Shown here one piece after another: positions 26,765 through 34,021 of a stretch of DNA of 38,279 bases; position 1 is the first letter of the stretch; every line of letters starts with the position of its first letter. Origin of the DNA: Rhodoplanes elegans. GTDB lineage: Bacteria; Pseudomonadota; Alphaproteobacteria; Rhizobiales; Xanthobacteraceae. Where the stretch lies: assembly GCF_016653355.1 (NCBI RefSeq), contig NZ_NHSK01000044.1:1-38279 (forward strand), given 5' to 3'. The notes below the pieces were generated by a model. That model did not search any database. It was not told where the DNA came from and saw only the letters and a program-made list of their open reading frames with translations. The position numbers and the translations under genes are program-made.

Positions 26765-27400
26765 TCAGTTGTGCTCGCTCGGGCCCATGATCACGATGCC
26801 CTCGGTCGCCTCGACGTGGCGGACGAAGATGTACTTGTCCTCGCGCCCGTCCGAGTGCTTGCGACGCACGTCGCGAAAGCTCTCCTGCGACACCTTCGCC
26901 ACGATCACGAAGGGCTCGGTCGCGGCGAGGCCGCGCCGGCACAGCGCCTCGAAATCAGACAGCGTCGTCGCCGTGTGAGCCTGCGCGATGCCGGCGCCTT
27001 TCGCGATCTTCGCGATATCGACGCGGCCCTGCGCCGTGTGGGTCGGCGGTCCGCCGATCGACTGGTAGCACTCGTTGTCCCAGACGACGACGAGCAGGTT
27101 CTTCGGCTGCTCGTTGGCGAGCGTCGCCAGAATGCCGAGGTTGAACATCATGCCGCCGTCCGTGTCGAGCGACACGATGCGCCGATGCGGCAGGCCGACC
27201 GCGAGCCCGAAGGCCTGCGGCGTGACGCAGCCGAGCTGCTGCTGGAACAGGCTGGCCTCGCGCATGTGCGGGGCGGCCGTGTACCACTCGTCGACGCTGG
27301 CGCCGAGCGACAGGATCACCAGCTCGTCCTTCAGGAGCGGGGCGAGCGCGCGCATGCAATCGAAGCGGTGCATCTTCTGATCAGGGGACGCGACGTTCAT
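26765..27400 (-). CDS. TPP-dependent decarboxylase, C-terminal (ComE-like) subunit
   Basis: This 211-residue protein is the TPP/Mg-binding half of a split 2-oxoacid decarboxylase of the sulfopyruvate / phosphonopyruvate decarboxylase type. The cofactor motif DTDGGMMFN starts at residue 79 and ends about 28 residues later with WDNECYQS; the usual GDG is TDG. The region LGASVDEWYTAAPHMREASLFQQQLG is like the substrate-side start of this domain in ComE. Its ATG overlaps the stop of the upstream N-terminal-domain gene by four bases, so the two make one enzyme in a fixed ratio. The substrate could be sulfopyruvate, phosphonopyruvate or another 3-substituted pyruvate; neither sulfonate nor phosphonate genes are nearby to decide. 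Confidence 0.82.
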   Translation of the reverse strand: MNVASPDQKMHRFDCMRALAPLLKDELVILSLGASVDEWYTAAPHMREASLFQQQLGCVTPQAFGLAVGLPHRRIVSLDTDGGMMFNLGILATLANEQPKNLLVVVWDNECYQSIGGPPTHTAQGRVDIAKIAKGAGIAQAHTATTLSDFEALCRRGLAATEPFVIVAKVSQESFRDVRRKHSDGREDKYIFVRHVEATEGIVIMGPSEHN

Positions 27401-27897
27401 CGCACCAGCCCTCCGGTCAGCGCCACGGCCGAGTGATAATAGGACGCATAGGACCACGTCACGGCGTCCTGCACGGCCTGCTTCACCTTGGCGGCCTCGT
27501 CGACGACCCGGTACGGGATCCGCATCGCGTTCAGAAGCGGCTCCATGGTCATGCCGTGCGGCACGGCCCACCAGTTGTTCTCGCCGAGATCGCCGCGATA
27601 GCTCATCAGCATCACGACCGGAATGCCGGCCCCCATCCCCATGCGGGCGAGCGGTTCTACCGCGGCTCTGAGCCCGGAATTCTCCATCACCAGCGCGGCG
27701 CGCTTGCCGGACAGGAACACGCCGCCGCAGATCGCCGCCCCCTCCCCTTCGTTGGTGACCCGGATCGTGCGGATGTCGGGATCGGCGTCGAGTGCCGGAT
27801 ACAGCTCCTTGAACAGCGAATCGGGGAGATAGCAGACGACGCTCACGCCGGCGGCCTTGAGCCCGGCGATCACGGCTTCGACGGCCTGCGGGGTCAT
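27397..27897 (-). CDS. TPP-dependent decarboxylase, N-terminal (ComD-like) subunit
   Basis: This 166-residue protein is the pyrimidine-binding half of the split decarboxylase. The activating glutamate is probably E50 in VTNEGEGAAICGG, and ALVMENSGLRAAVEPL matches the NSGLGN-type loop of phosphonopyruvate and sulfopyruvate decarboxylases. The domain is complete and stands alone, unlike the fused forms. The ATG at 27897 has a GAGGGA ribosome site. The gene lies seven bases after the deaminase stop and overlaps the C-terminal-domain gene, forming a tight three-gene unit. The enzyme would act in the cytoplasm on a small 2-oxoacid and release CO2 and an aldehyde. Confidence 0.82.
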   Translation of the reverse strand: MTPQAVEAVIAGLKAAGVSVVCYLPDSLFKELYPALDADPDIRTIRVTNEGEGAAICGGVFLSGKRAALVMENSGLRAAVEPLARMGMGAGIPVVMLMSYRGDLGENNWWAVPHGMTMEPLLNAMRIPYRVVDEAAKVKQAVQDAVTWSYASYYHSAVALTGGLVR

Positions 27898-27904
27898 GCG
27901 TCCC

Positions 27905-28378
27905 TCACCGGGTCAGCGGCACGGCGGCGCCGCTGTAGAGCGCGACGCACTCGTCCTCCAGCACGCCCTCGATCACGGTCAGGTCCCAGCCGACCATCTC
28001 GGCCAGCCGCTCGACCGTGTAGTCCTTGAAGTTGAAGGCGAGCTTGGCGTGGCCCTTGACGTGACGGTTGCGCGCCCCGATCACCATGGTCTTGATGCCG
28101 GCGTTGAGCACGGCGCCGCAGCACATCGGGCACGGCTCGCAGGTGCAGTAGAAGGTCGCCTCGGGGATCTCGCGCCGCCCGAGCTTCTGGGTCGCGAGGC
28201 CGATCGCCAGCGTCTCGGAATGGGCCGTGGTGTCGCAGGTGCCGACCTTCAGGCTCGGCGTCGACACGACCACGTCGTCGCCGATCGCCACCACGGCACC
28301 GAACGGCTGCTCCCCCATCGCGGCCCCGCGCTTCGCCTCGTCGATCGCGAGGCGCATGAACTTTTCGTGGTCGGTCAT
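27905..28378 (-). CDS. Nucleoside/nucleobase deaminase (CMP/dCMP deaminase fold)
   Basis: This 157-residue zinc enzyme has the cytidine-deaminase-like motif set: H53 and E55 in TAHSETLAI (usual HAE here HSE), and the zinc cysteines C83 and C86 in CEPCPMCCGAV. Overall it resembles guanine deaminase or small cytosine/adenine deaminases such as TadA-like proteins. The C-terminal segment that closes over guanine in B. subtilis GuaD is not recognisable, so the base is uncertain. It is the first gene of the unit with the split TPP decarboxylase, an unusual pairing that suggests a dedicated catabolic step on an amino-substituted ring or side chain. Its ribosome site is weak. Confidence 0.82.
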   Translation of the reverse strand: MTDHEKFMRLAIDEAKRGAAMGEQPFGAVVAIGDDVVVSTPSLKVGTCDTTAHSETLAIGLATQKLGRREIPEATFYCTCEPCPMCCGAVLNAGIKTMVIGARNRHVKGHAKLAFNFKDYTVERLAEMVGWDLTVIEGVLEDECVALYSGAAVPLTR

Positions 28379-28440
28379 CTGAGATTACCCTGGTCGGTCG
28401 CGTGGTCGCTCGAAACCGCGGACCTCGGTTATTCACTCGT

Positions 28441-28545
28441 CGTGGTCGGGCTCGTCCCGGCCATCACGTCTTTCGGTCTCGCGACCCGTCACGACGCCGC
28501 GATTCGGCGAGATCGTGGATGGCCGGGACAAGCCCGGCCATGACG
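28441..28545. repeat. Intergenic palindromic repeat, family C
   Basis: The left arm GGTCGGGCTCGTCCCGGCCATCACG (paraphrased: a GGGC-tCGTCCCGGCCAT core, 28444-28468) is repeated in inverse as ATGGCCGGGACAAGCCCGGCC (core at 28519-28540). Elements with ATGGCCGGGACAAGCCCGGCCAT are abundant between genes in Bradyrhizobium and relatives. Here the two arms enclose about 50 bases. Confidence 0.7.
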
Positions 28546-28571
28546 AGCCGAGAGGGCGTGGCGTCCGCTGT

Positions 28572-28713
28572 TCACCTCTCCCCTGCGGGGAGAGGTCGAC
28601 GCGCGGAACGCGCGTCGGGTGAGGGGGTGCCGAGACATCCGACTGGCGCCGTAAACCCTCACCCCGGCTCGCTGCGCTCGCCGACCCTCTCCCTCAGGGA
28701 GAGGGTCTAAAGA
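28572..28713. repeat. Pair of palindromic intergenic repeats, family A, inverted
   Basis: Copy one has CCTCTCCCC/GGGGAGAGG (28576-28596), then GACGCGCG/CGCGCGTC and GGGTGAGGGGG. Copy two, in reverse, has CCCTCACCCC, a GGCTCGCTGCGCTCGCC hairpin and CCCTCTCCCTCAGGGAGAGGG ending near 28708. The arrangement is the same as at 1042-1230, so the head-to-head pair may itself be the mobile or folding unit. Confidence 0.75.
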
Positions 28714-28735
28714 AGCGTTGCGCCGAGACCCTTCC

Positions 28736-29794
28736 TCACTTCGCCTTCGCGGCCGCGGCGGCGATGTCGCGCTCGGCCGCCGGCGGGAGGTAATCGCGAA
28801 GAAACACGGCGCGCACGTCCGGCAGTTTCTCGAGGCCGTAGGCGTCCGCCACCGTCTTGATCGCGGCGGCGAGGCGGCCGTCGTCGAGATCGCCGAGGCC
28901 GAGGCGCGCCGTCTCGGGCGAGATCATCAGCGACCTGATCGTGTAGACGAGCCGCTGCTTCTCGATGTCGGCGTTGATCAGCGGCTCGAGCCCGACCAGC
29001 ATCTTCGTGGCGGCGTCGGGATCGGCGGCGACATCCATCACGGCGCGGTTGATCGCACGCACCAGCCCGCGCACCGCCGCGGGCTTCTCCTTCAGGAGCT
29101 TCTGCGACACCATCACGCCGTTGGAGTAGAGGTCGAGCCCGGCGTCGCTGTACATGAACCAGCGAAAGTCCTTCTCGGGATCGCGCTTCATGGCGACGAA
29201 GTTCATCCAGCTCGTCACCGAGAACTGGGCGATGGCGTCGGCCTGGCCCTGCACCAGCATCTGCTCGATCAGGTTCGGCGCGGCGTTCAGGATCTTCACC
29301 TTCGCCGCGTCGAAGCCGTTCTTGGCGGCGAGCGGCGGCAAGAGGCGCAGCGTCGCCGAGCCGGCCGGCGCGCTGACGGTGCGGCCTTCGAGATCCTTGA
29401 GCGTCTTGATCGGCCCGTCCGCCTTGGCGATCACGGCGTAGGGCGCGCGGTTGTAGACGAGATAGACCATCACGGGCTGCTCGCCGGGCTTGGCGGCGGC
29501 GTTCTGCATCACGGCGTTGATGTCGCCGAAGCCGGCGTCGTAGGCGCCGGTCATCACCCGCGTCACGGTCGCGGCCGAGCCCTCGCCCTGGTCGATGGTG
29601 ACGTCGAGTCCCTCGGCGGCGAAATAGCCCTTCTGCTTCGCCCAGTAGTAGAAGGCGTGCGGGCCGGAGATCTTCCAGTCCAGCGTGAACCGGATCTTCG
29701 CCGGCTCCGCAGAAGCGGGAGCCTGCGCGGCCGCGGGCGCGGCGAGCCAGGCCGACGCGGCGAGCGAGACGGCGAGCAGGAGTTTCGATCGCAT
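28736..29794 (-). CDS. NMT1/NitT-TauT-type ABC transporter substrate-binding protein (orphan)
   Basis: This 352-residue periplasmic protein has a signal peptide (residues 1-25, MRSKLLLAVSLAASAWLAAP then AAAQ) and the NMT1/THI5-like fold: IRFTLDWKISGPHAFYYWAKQKGYF, a GEGSAATVTRVMTGAYDAGFGD strand-helix and GQADAIAQFSVTSWMNF. This family binds nitrate, taurine, aliphatic sulfonates or pyrimidine precursors of thiamine. The ATG at 29794 has GGAGGTGA upstream. No permease or ATPase gene is in the window, so it must use components encoded elsewhere. The LysR regulator just upstream in the same orientation may control it. Ligand unknown. Confidence 0.85.
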   Translation of the reverse strand: MRSKLLLAVSLAASAWLAAPAAAQAPASAEPAKIRFTLDWKISGPHAFYYWAKQKGYFAAEGLDVTIDQGEGSAATVTRVMTGAYDAGFGDINAVMQNAAAKPGEQPVMVYLVYNRAPYAVIAKADGPIKTLKDLEGRTVSAPAGSATLRLLPPLAAKNGFDAAKVKILNAAPNLIEQMLVQGQADAIAQFSVTSWMNFVAMKRDPEKDFRWFMYSDAGLDLYSNGVMVSQKLLKEKPAAVRGLVRAINRAVMDVAADPDAATKMLVGLEPLINADIEKQRLVYTIRSLMISPETARLGLGDLDDGRLAAAIKTVADAYGLEKLPDVRAVFLRDYLPPAAERDIAAAAAKAK

Positions 29795-29907
29795 CGGGGT
29801 CACCTCCGAACCGGCCGAACGGCCTCGGACCGGGACCTTGGCAGCCACGCAGGCGTTGCGATAGACGGGCGCGAGTGATCGTAGTGTTGCGTCCGGAGCA
29901 ACATCCG

Positions 29908-30831
29908 TCAGTGCCCGTCGAGCGCCTGCACGGCCGCGGTCAAGAGGTTCGCCAGCACGGCCGGTCCGGCCGGCAGATGCGCCTTTGCGCGCGCGACCAG
30001 GATCAGCCGGCGCGGCGCGAGCTGTCGGTCGGCGAGCGGCACGAACACCAGGGCGCCGTCGGCGAGCTCGCGCTCGACGCCGACCCGGGTCTGGAACGTG
30101 ACGCCGTGGCCGCGCAGCGCGAGGTCGCTCATCAGATGGATCGAGTTGGTCATCGCGGCGGTGCGCAGCGCCGTGGCGTCGGCCGGCATCGCGGCCTCCA
30201 GCGAGGCGCCGAGCGTCAGGCTGGCGTCGGCCAGGATCACCCGCTCGCCGGCGAAGTCGGCGAGCCGCACGCTCTTGCGGCGGGCGAGCCGATGGTCGGG
30301 CCGCACGAGCGCGCCGAGCCGCAGGGCGGCGCTGGCGAGCCGCACCGTCCCCTTCGGCGGCCTGGCGTCGAAGCCGATCGCGAGATCGGCCTCGCCTCGC
30401 GCCACCGCCTCGAAGGCCTGGGCCGAGCCGGTGACGGCGAGCCGCACCTCGACGTCGGGATGGCGGGCCCAGAAGCGGCTGAGCACCTCCGGGACGAGCC
30501 CGCGCGTCACGCTCTCGACCGCCGCCACCGTGACGCTGCCGCGCCGGAGACCCGCGAGATCGTCGATGAAGGCGCAGGCCTTCTCCAGCTCCGCCTGGCT
30601 GGCGCCGGCGTGATAGACGAGGATCTCGCCGGCGCTGGTGAGCTTCAGGCGCTGGCGCGCCCGCTCGAACAGCGGCGTGCCGATCCCCTCCTCCAGCTGG
30701 CGCAGCGTGCGGCTGACCGCCGAGGGCGCGACCCCGAGCGCCGCCGCGGCGCGTCGGATCGAGCCGAACCGCACCACCGCCTGGAACGCCTCGAGGCGCG
30801 TCGAGATCAGGCCGAGGCGGTGCAGGGTCAT
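29908..30831 (-). CDS. LysR-family transcriptional regulator
   Basis: This 307-residue regulator has an N-terminal winged HTH (about 12-70; FGSIRRAAAALGVAPSAVSRTLRQLEEGIGTPLFER) and a C-terminal periplasmic-binding-like effector domain (about 95-300) that normally binds a small co-inducer. It lies 19 bases after the TIR gene and 113 bases before the binding-protein gene, all on the same strand. LysR regulators usually face away from their targets; here it may control the downstream binding protein through the 113-base gap or act elsewhere. The GC content is high (93 of 120 bases counted at 30001-30120), unlike the TIR gene. Confidence 0.93.
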   Translation of the reverse strand: MTLHRLGLISTRLEAFQAVVRFGSIRRAAAALGVAPSAVSRTLRQLEEGIGTPLFERARQRLKLTSAGEILVYHAGASQAELEKACAFIDDLAGLRRGSVTVAAVESVTRGLVPEVLSRFWARHPDVEVRLAVTGSAQAFEAVARGEADLAIGFDARPPKGTVRLASAALRLGALVRPDHRLARRKSVRLADFAGERVILADASLTLGASLEAAMPADATALRTAAMTNSIHLMSDLALRGHGVTFQTRVGVERELADGALVFVPLADRQLAPRRLILVARAKAHLPAGPAVLANLLTAAVQALDGH

Positions 30832-30850
30832 GGCGGCCTCGCGATCGACG

Positions 30851-31738
30851 TCACCCGACCGATTCCGATCCTGCGGGTTCGGCCCACCGCGCGAACAGCT
30901 CGGCGAGCCTGGGGAGGGGCGACCACCATTCCGCTGCGTGATTTGCCGGCGCCAGGAGAACGTACATGTGCGGCCAGAGCGTTCGAACCGCGCGCCCGAA
31001 CTCCGCCCGTGCTGGCGGATCGTCGACCTCGCCGGCGATCACCGCGTCCGCCACCGCTTCCAGAAAGGCGAAGATCCGACGCAACCCGTCGTGAGCCGGT
31101 CTCTCGTCGTCGTCGTACCCGTACGGGCTCGACGGCATGTCCCGCACCGCGGCCCTGGCGCTCAGCAGTTCCGGGCCGTTCCAGGCCGCAACGAAGGCAT
31201 CCAGCCGTCCCGGCGAGCCGCGCCGCGCCTCCGGTACAGCCGCTTCCGGTACGGCCGCAGCGGGCCGCCCGAGCTGTTCTCGGATCGACCGCCGCACCCG
31301 ATTCGCCGCCGGCCCGAGCGCGGCGATCAGATTCTTGTCCGACCTGTCGGACGCATAGGTCAGTGGCGTCAGGCCGAGCAGATCGGTGGGGAGATGAAGC
31401 GGCTCCGCCGAGCGCGGCATCACAAAGAAGCAGCGCGAGAGACCGAGCGCACCGACAAACAGGCCGAACTCGAAGATCACGTTGTCGCGGACGGCCGGAA
31501 CCCGGGAATCGCGCAGTTGAAGCGCATCGTCTGCCGTGAAGGCGAATACCGCGAAATCGAACTTGCGCGTGGCAGCCAGGAGATCGACGATCGCACTGCT
31601 GCTCGGCCGGAATACGTCCTGCGTCCAGACCGTCGGTTCAGCCGTGTATTCGAGATGTTCCTGCAGCCCGTAAGCGACATCCAACCCTTCCACCGACGAG
31701 GCGATGAAGACGGATGCGTCGGGCCGCGCCGCGGTCAT
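30851..31738 (-). CDS. TIR-like domain protein (predicted nucleotide-binding / NAD-cleaving type) with extra C-terminal domain
   Basis: This 295-residue protein has an N-terminal TIR-like domain (about 8-150) of the kind known as nucleotide-binding protein with TIR-like domain (PF10137 / Cap12-type effectors of bacterial defence). Conserved stretches are [30 protein letters not shown], the [16 protein letters not shown] helix with probable catalytic E90, and [14 protein letters not shown] linker with the repeat [11 protein letters not shown] is followed by a helical domain (about 180-290, [21 protein letters not shown]) that recalls DUF4760-like domains; that match is tentative. Its ATG overlaps the thyA stop (31735-31738). 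Its GC is about 63% (228 of 360 bases counted, 31381-31740), below thyA and lysR. No cyclic-nucleotide synthase is nearby. Confidence 0.8.
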   Translation of the reverse strand: MTAARPDASVFIASSVEGLDVAYGLQEHLEYTAEPTVWTQDVFRPSSSAIVDLLAATRKFDFAVFAFTADDALQLRDSRVPAVRDNVIFEFGLFVGALGLSRCFFVMPRSAEPLHLPTDLLGLTPLTYASDRSDKNLIAALGPAANRVRRSIREQLGRPAAAVPEAAVPEARRGSPGRLDAFVAAWNGPELLSARAAVRDMPSSPYGYDDDERPAHDGLRRIFAFLEAVADAVIAGEVDDPPARAEFGRAVRTLWPHMYVLLAPANHAAEWWSPLPRLAELFARWAEPAGSESVG

Positions 31739-32529
31739 TTGGACACTCGCGCCGGAATATGCGGGTGCGCCTGATATCCGACCACCTCGAAGTCCTCGTA
31801 CCGATAATCGAAGATCGTGGCGGGTCTCCTCTTGATGCTGAGCGCCGGCAATGGCAGCGGCGAGCGGGTGAGCTGGAGCCGGGCCTGGTCGAGGTGGTCG
31901 GAGTAGAGATGGCAGTCGCCGCCCGTCCAGACGAAATCTCCCGGCGCGAGACCGACCTGCTGGCAGACCATCAGGGTCAGCAGCGCATAGGAGGCGATGT
32001 TGAACGGCACGCCGAGGAAGACGTCGGCGGAGCGCTGGTAGAGCTGGCAGGAGAGCCTGCCGTCGGCGACGTAGAACTGGAACAGGCAATGGCACGGGGC
32101 GAGCGCCATCCTGGGCAGGTCCGCCGGGTTCCACGCCGAGACGATGATGCGGCGCGAGTCCGGATCACGGCGCAGGAGATCGAGCGTCTGGGCGATCTGG
32201 TCGATGGTGCCGCCGTCGGGCGTCGGCCAGGAGCGCCACTGCGCCCCGTAGACCGGGCCGAGATCGCCGTTCTGGTCGGCCCACTCGTCCCAGATGCCGA
32301 CCCCGTTCGCCTTCAGGTAGGCGATGTTGGTGTCGCCGGCGAGGAACCACAGGAGCTCGTGGATGATCGACTTGAGGTGCAGCTTCTTCGTCGTCACCAG
32401 CGGGAAGCCGGCCGCGAGGTCGAAGCGCATCTGATGGCCGAACACCGAGCGCGTGCCGGTGCCGGTGCGGTCGCGCTTCTCCACGCCCTCGCGGAGAATT
32501 CGGTCCATCAGGTCGAGATACTGGCGCAT
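31735..32529 (-). CDS. thyA: Thymidylate synthase with an atypical C-terminus
   Basis: This 264-residue enzyme methylates dUMP to dTMP using methylene-tetrahydrofolate. Sequence from MRQYLDLM to [12 protein letters not shown] matches the E. coli enzyme closely and has the same length. Catalytic C146 is in MALAPCHC, and [31 protein letters not shown] and [10 protein letters not shown] are intact. The end differs: the family normally closes with KAPVAI or KAPVAV, whose last residue caps the active site, but this one ends IPARVSK. The stop overlaps the TIR gene start. The last 120 bases are also lower in GC. The ATG at 32529 was chosen as the family start; MEAGP upstream is an extension. Product feeds the same folate cycle as FolA. 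Confidence 0.94.
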   Translation of the reverse strand: MRQYLDLMDRILREGVEKRDRTGTGTRSVFGHQMRFDLAAGFPLVTTKKLHLKSIIHELLWFLAGDTNIAYLKANGVGIWDEWADQNGDLGPVYGAQWRSWPTPDGGTIDQIAQTLDLLRRDPDSRRIIVSAWNPADLPRMALAPCHCLFQFYVADGRLSCQLYQRSADVFLGVPFNIASYALLTLMVCQQVGLAPGDFVWTGGDCHLYSDHLDQARLQLTRSPLPLPALSIKRRPATIFDYRYEDFEVVGYQAHPHIPARVSK

Positions 32530-32591
32530 CGGTCCGGCTTCCACTCGCGGCCGCAGCCCGCCGACGGCGGGACTCGGGCGCGCGAGACACT

Positions 32592-32623
32592 AGCGCCCGC
32601 CCCGCCGGAGCGGAACGGGCGCT
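32592..32623 (-). terminator. Hairpin between tctC and thyA
   Basis: AGCGCCCG (32592-32599) can pair with CGGGCGCT (32616-32623) around a GC-rich loop. It sits after the tctC stop on the minus strand but has no T-run, so it may only slow transcription; thyA could have its own promoter. Confidence 0.35.
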
Positions 32624-32662
32624 GTGGATGGATCGCGATGCGATCGGCGGCAGAGCCGAGGA

Positions 32663-33652
32663 TCAGTTCCCCGGGCCGGCGGCCTTGATCACCTTCGACC
32701 ACCGCTCGACCTCGCTCTTGACGAGCTGGCCGAGGGCCTTCGGGCCGCGGCGGTCGCCCTCCGGCAGGTCGCTGCCGAGGTCGAGCAGGCGCTTGCGGGT
32801 GGTCTCGTCGTTCAGCGCCTTGTCGAGCGCGTCGGCGAGCTTGTCGACGACCGGCTGCGGCGTGCCCTTCGGGGCGAACACGGCGTTCCAGGCCGAGACC
32901 TTGTACTCGGGCAGGCCGGCTTCCGTGGTGGTCGGCACGTCCGGCAGCGCCGGGTTGCGGGCCTCGGTGGCGACGCCGAAGGCGCGGATCGAGCCGCCCT
33001 GCACCTGCGACACGACGTTGACCACCTGGTCGCACATGTAGTCGACCTGGCCGCCGACGAGCGCGTTCATGGCCGGGCCGGTGCCATTGTAGGGAACGGC
33101 GGTCGGCTTCACGTCGAGGATCGAGTTGAGCAGCAGGCAGGTCGTGTAGGACACCGAGCCGACGCCGGCATGCGCCATGTTGAGGGTGCCGGAGTTCGCC
33201 TTCACGTGCTTGACGAACTCGGAGAGATCCTTGGCCGGGTAGTCCTTCTTGGCGAGGATCAGGATCGGGGTGCCGGCGGCGACGCCGATCGGCTCGAAGT
33301 CGGTGGCCGGATCGTAGGCGAGGTTCGGATAGAGCGGCACGGCGGCGGCGTGGGTGCCCATGTGGCCCATGATGACCGTGTAGCCGTCGTTGGCGGCCCG
33401 CTTGGCCCGGGTCGCCCCGGTGGTGCCGCCGGCGCCGACCACGTTCTCGATGATGACCTGCTGGCCGAGCGTCTTCGACATGTGGTCGCCGACGATGCGG
33501 GCGACCACGTCGGTCGGGCCGCCGGCGGCGAACGGCACGATCATGGTGACGGGCCGGGCGGGATAGCCATTGGCGCCCTGCGCGAAGGCCGCGCCGGCGC
33601 TGGCGAGAAGGCATCCGGCGGCGAGCAGGGTCGTCAACTTGCGCACAGACAT
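32663..33652 (-). CDS. tctC: Tripartite tricarboxylate transporter substrate-binding protein (TctC/Bug family)
   Basis: This 329-residue periplasmic protein has a signal peptide (about 1-24, ending AAFA) and the Bug/TctC fold: YPARPVTMIVPFAAGGPTDVVARIV, GGTTGATRAKRAANDGYTVIMGH, and GVATEARNPALPDVPTTTEAGLPEY. It captures a carboxylate ligand and delivers it to the TctAB membrane complex; the exact ligand is unknown. The ATG at 33652 has an AAGGAG ribosome site. A strong terminator separates it from tctA, so it is probably expressed from its own promoter in the 33653-33945 stretch, at a higher level than the membrane subunits, as binding proteins often are. Confidence 0.92.
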   Translation of the reverse strand: MSVRKLTTLLAAGCLLASAGAAFAQGANGYPARPVTMIVPFAAGGPTDVVARIVGDHMSKTLGQQVIIENVVGAGGTTGATRAKRAANDGYTVIMGHMGTHAAAVPLYPNLAYDPATDFEPIGVAAGTPILILAKKDYPAKDLSEFVKHVKANSGTLNMAHAGVGSVSYTTCLLLNSILDVKPTAVPYNGTGPAMNALVGGQVDYMCDQVVNVVSQVQGGSIRAFGVATEARNPALPDVPTTTEAGLPEYKVSAWNAVFAPKGTPQPVVDKLADALDKALNDETTRKRLLDLGSDLPEGDRRGPKALGQLVKSEVERWSKVIKAAGPGN

Positions 33653-34021
33653 GACTGACTCCTTGTTGCGTTCCTCTGGGGTCGGCTTTTCAGGCTTGAA
33701 ACGACTTCGAGATCAAAACCGGCAGCGAACGGCAGTGTTCGATGCCGGCACATGCCACCGCGGCGCGCGGGGGCGCAATTCTGCTTTGGATCTAGGAAAT
33801 TCGCGGCCGCGACCGCTTCACACCGATTGGTAGAGAATCGCGGCCGGCACGGCCCATGCGGCAGGCTGTCGCAGGCCAGGTTCCCACCCGCCCACGCCCG
33901 GCGCCGCCCAAGAGCGGAACCGGAGACTCGCACCCGTCGTCGCACATGCAAAAAGCGCCGCGGCAGGGCCGCGGCGCTTGCGTGTGGTGCTCCGGTCGGC
34001 GGGCCGAGGCCCGGGTCCGGA
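33653..34021. other. Intergenic region between tctA and tctC
   Basis: This 369-bp region has no gene. The half next to tctA carries the strong terminator at 33949-33980. The half next to tctC (33660-33800) is less GC-rich and probably contains the tctC promoter, though no confident -35/-10 pair was fixed. Confidence 0.55.
33949..33980 (-). terminator. Rho-independent terminator of the tctBA transcript
   Basis: AAGCGCCGCGGC (33953-33964) and GCCGCGGCGCTT (33968-33979) form a perfect 12-bp stem with an AGG loop. Read on the minus strand it is followed by five Ts, the classical intrinsic terminator. It ends transcription from tctB-tctA just before tctC. Confidence 0.85.

Larger units (their letters stand above)
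28379..28735. other. Repeat-filled intergenic region
   Basis: The 357 bases between the orphan binding-protein gene and the deaminase gene have no coding content. Almost all of it is repeats: family C (28441-28545) followed by two inverted family A copies (28572-28713). Only about 60 bases next to the deaminase start are unique; its promoter would have to lie there or within the repeats. Confidence 0.7.

Noticed and set aside
30851-31738. Complete CBASS or Pycsar operon around the TIR gene
   Set aside because: No nucleotide cyclase or second-messenger synthase gene is present on either side.
31739-32134. N-terminal extension of the TIR protein into thyA
   Set aside because: The extension is an out-of-frame reading of thyA with no domain; the ATG at 31738 begins exactly at the TIR motif and overlaps the thyA stop.
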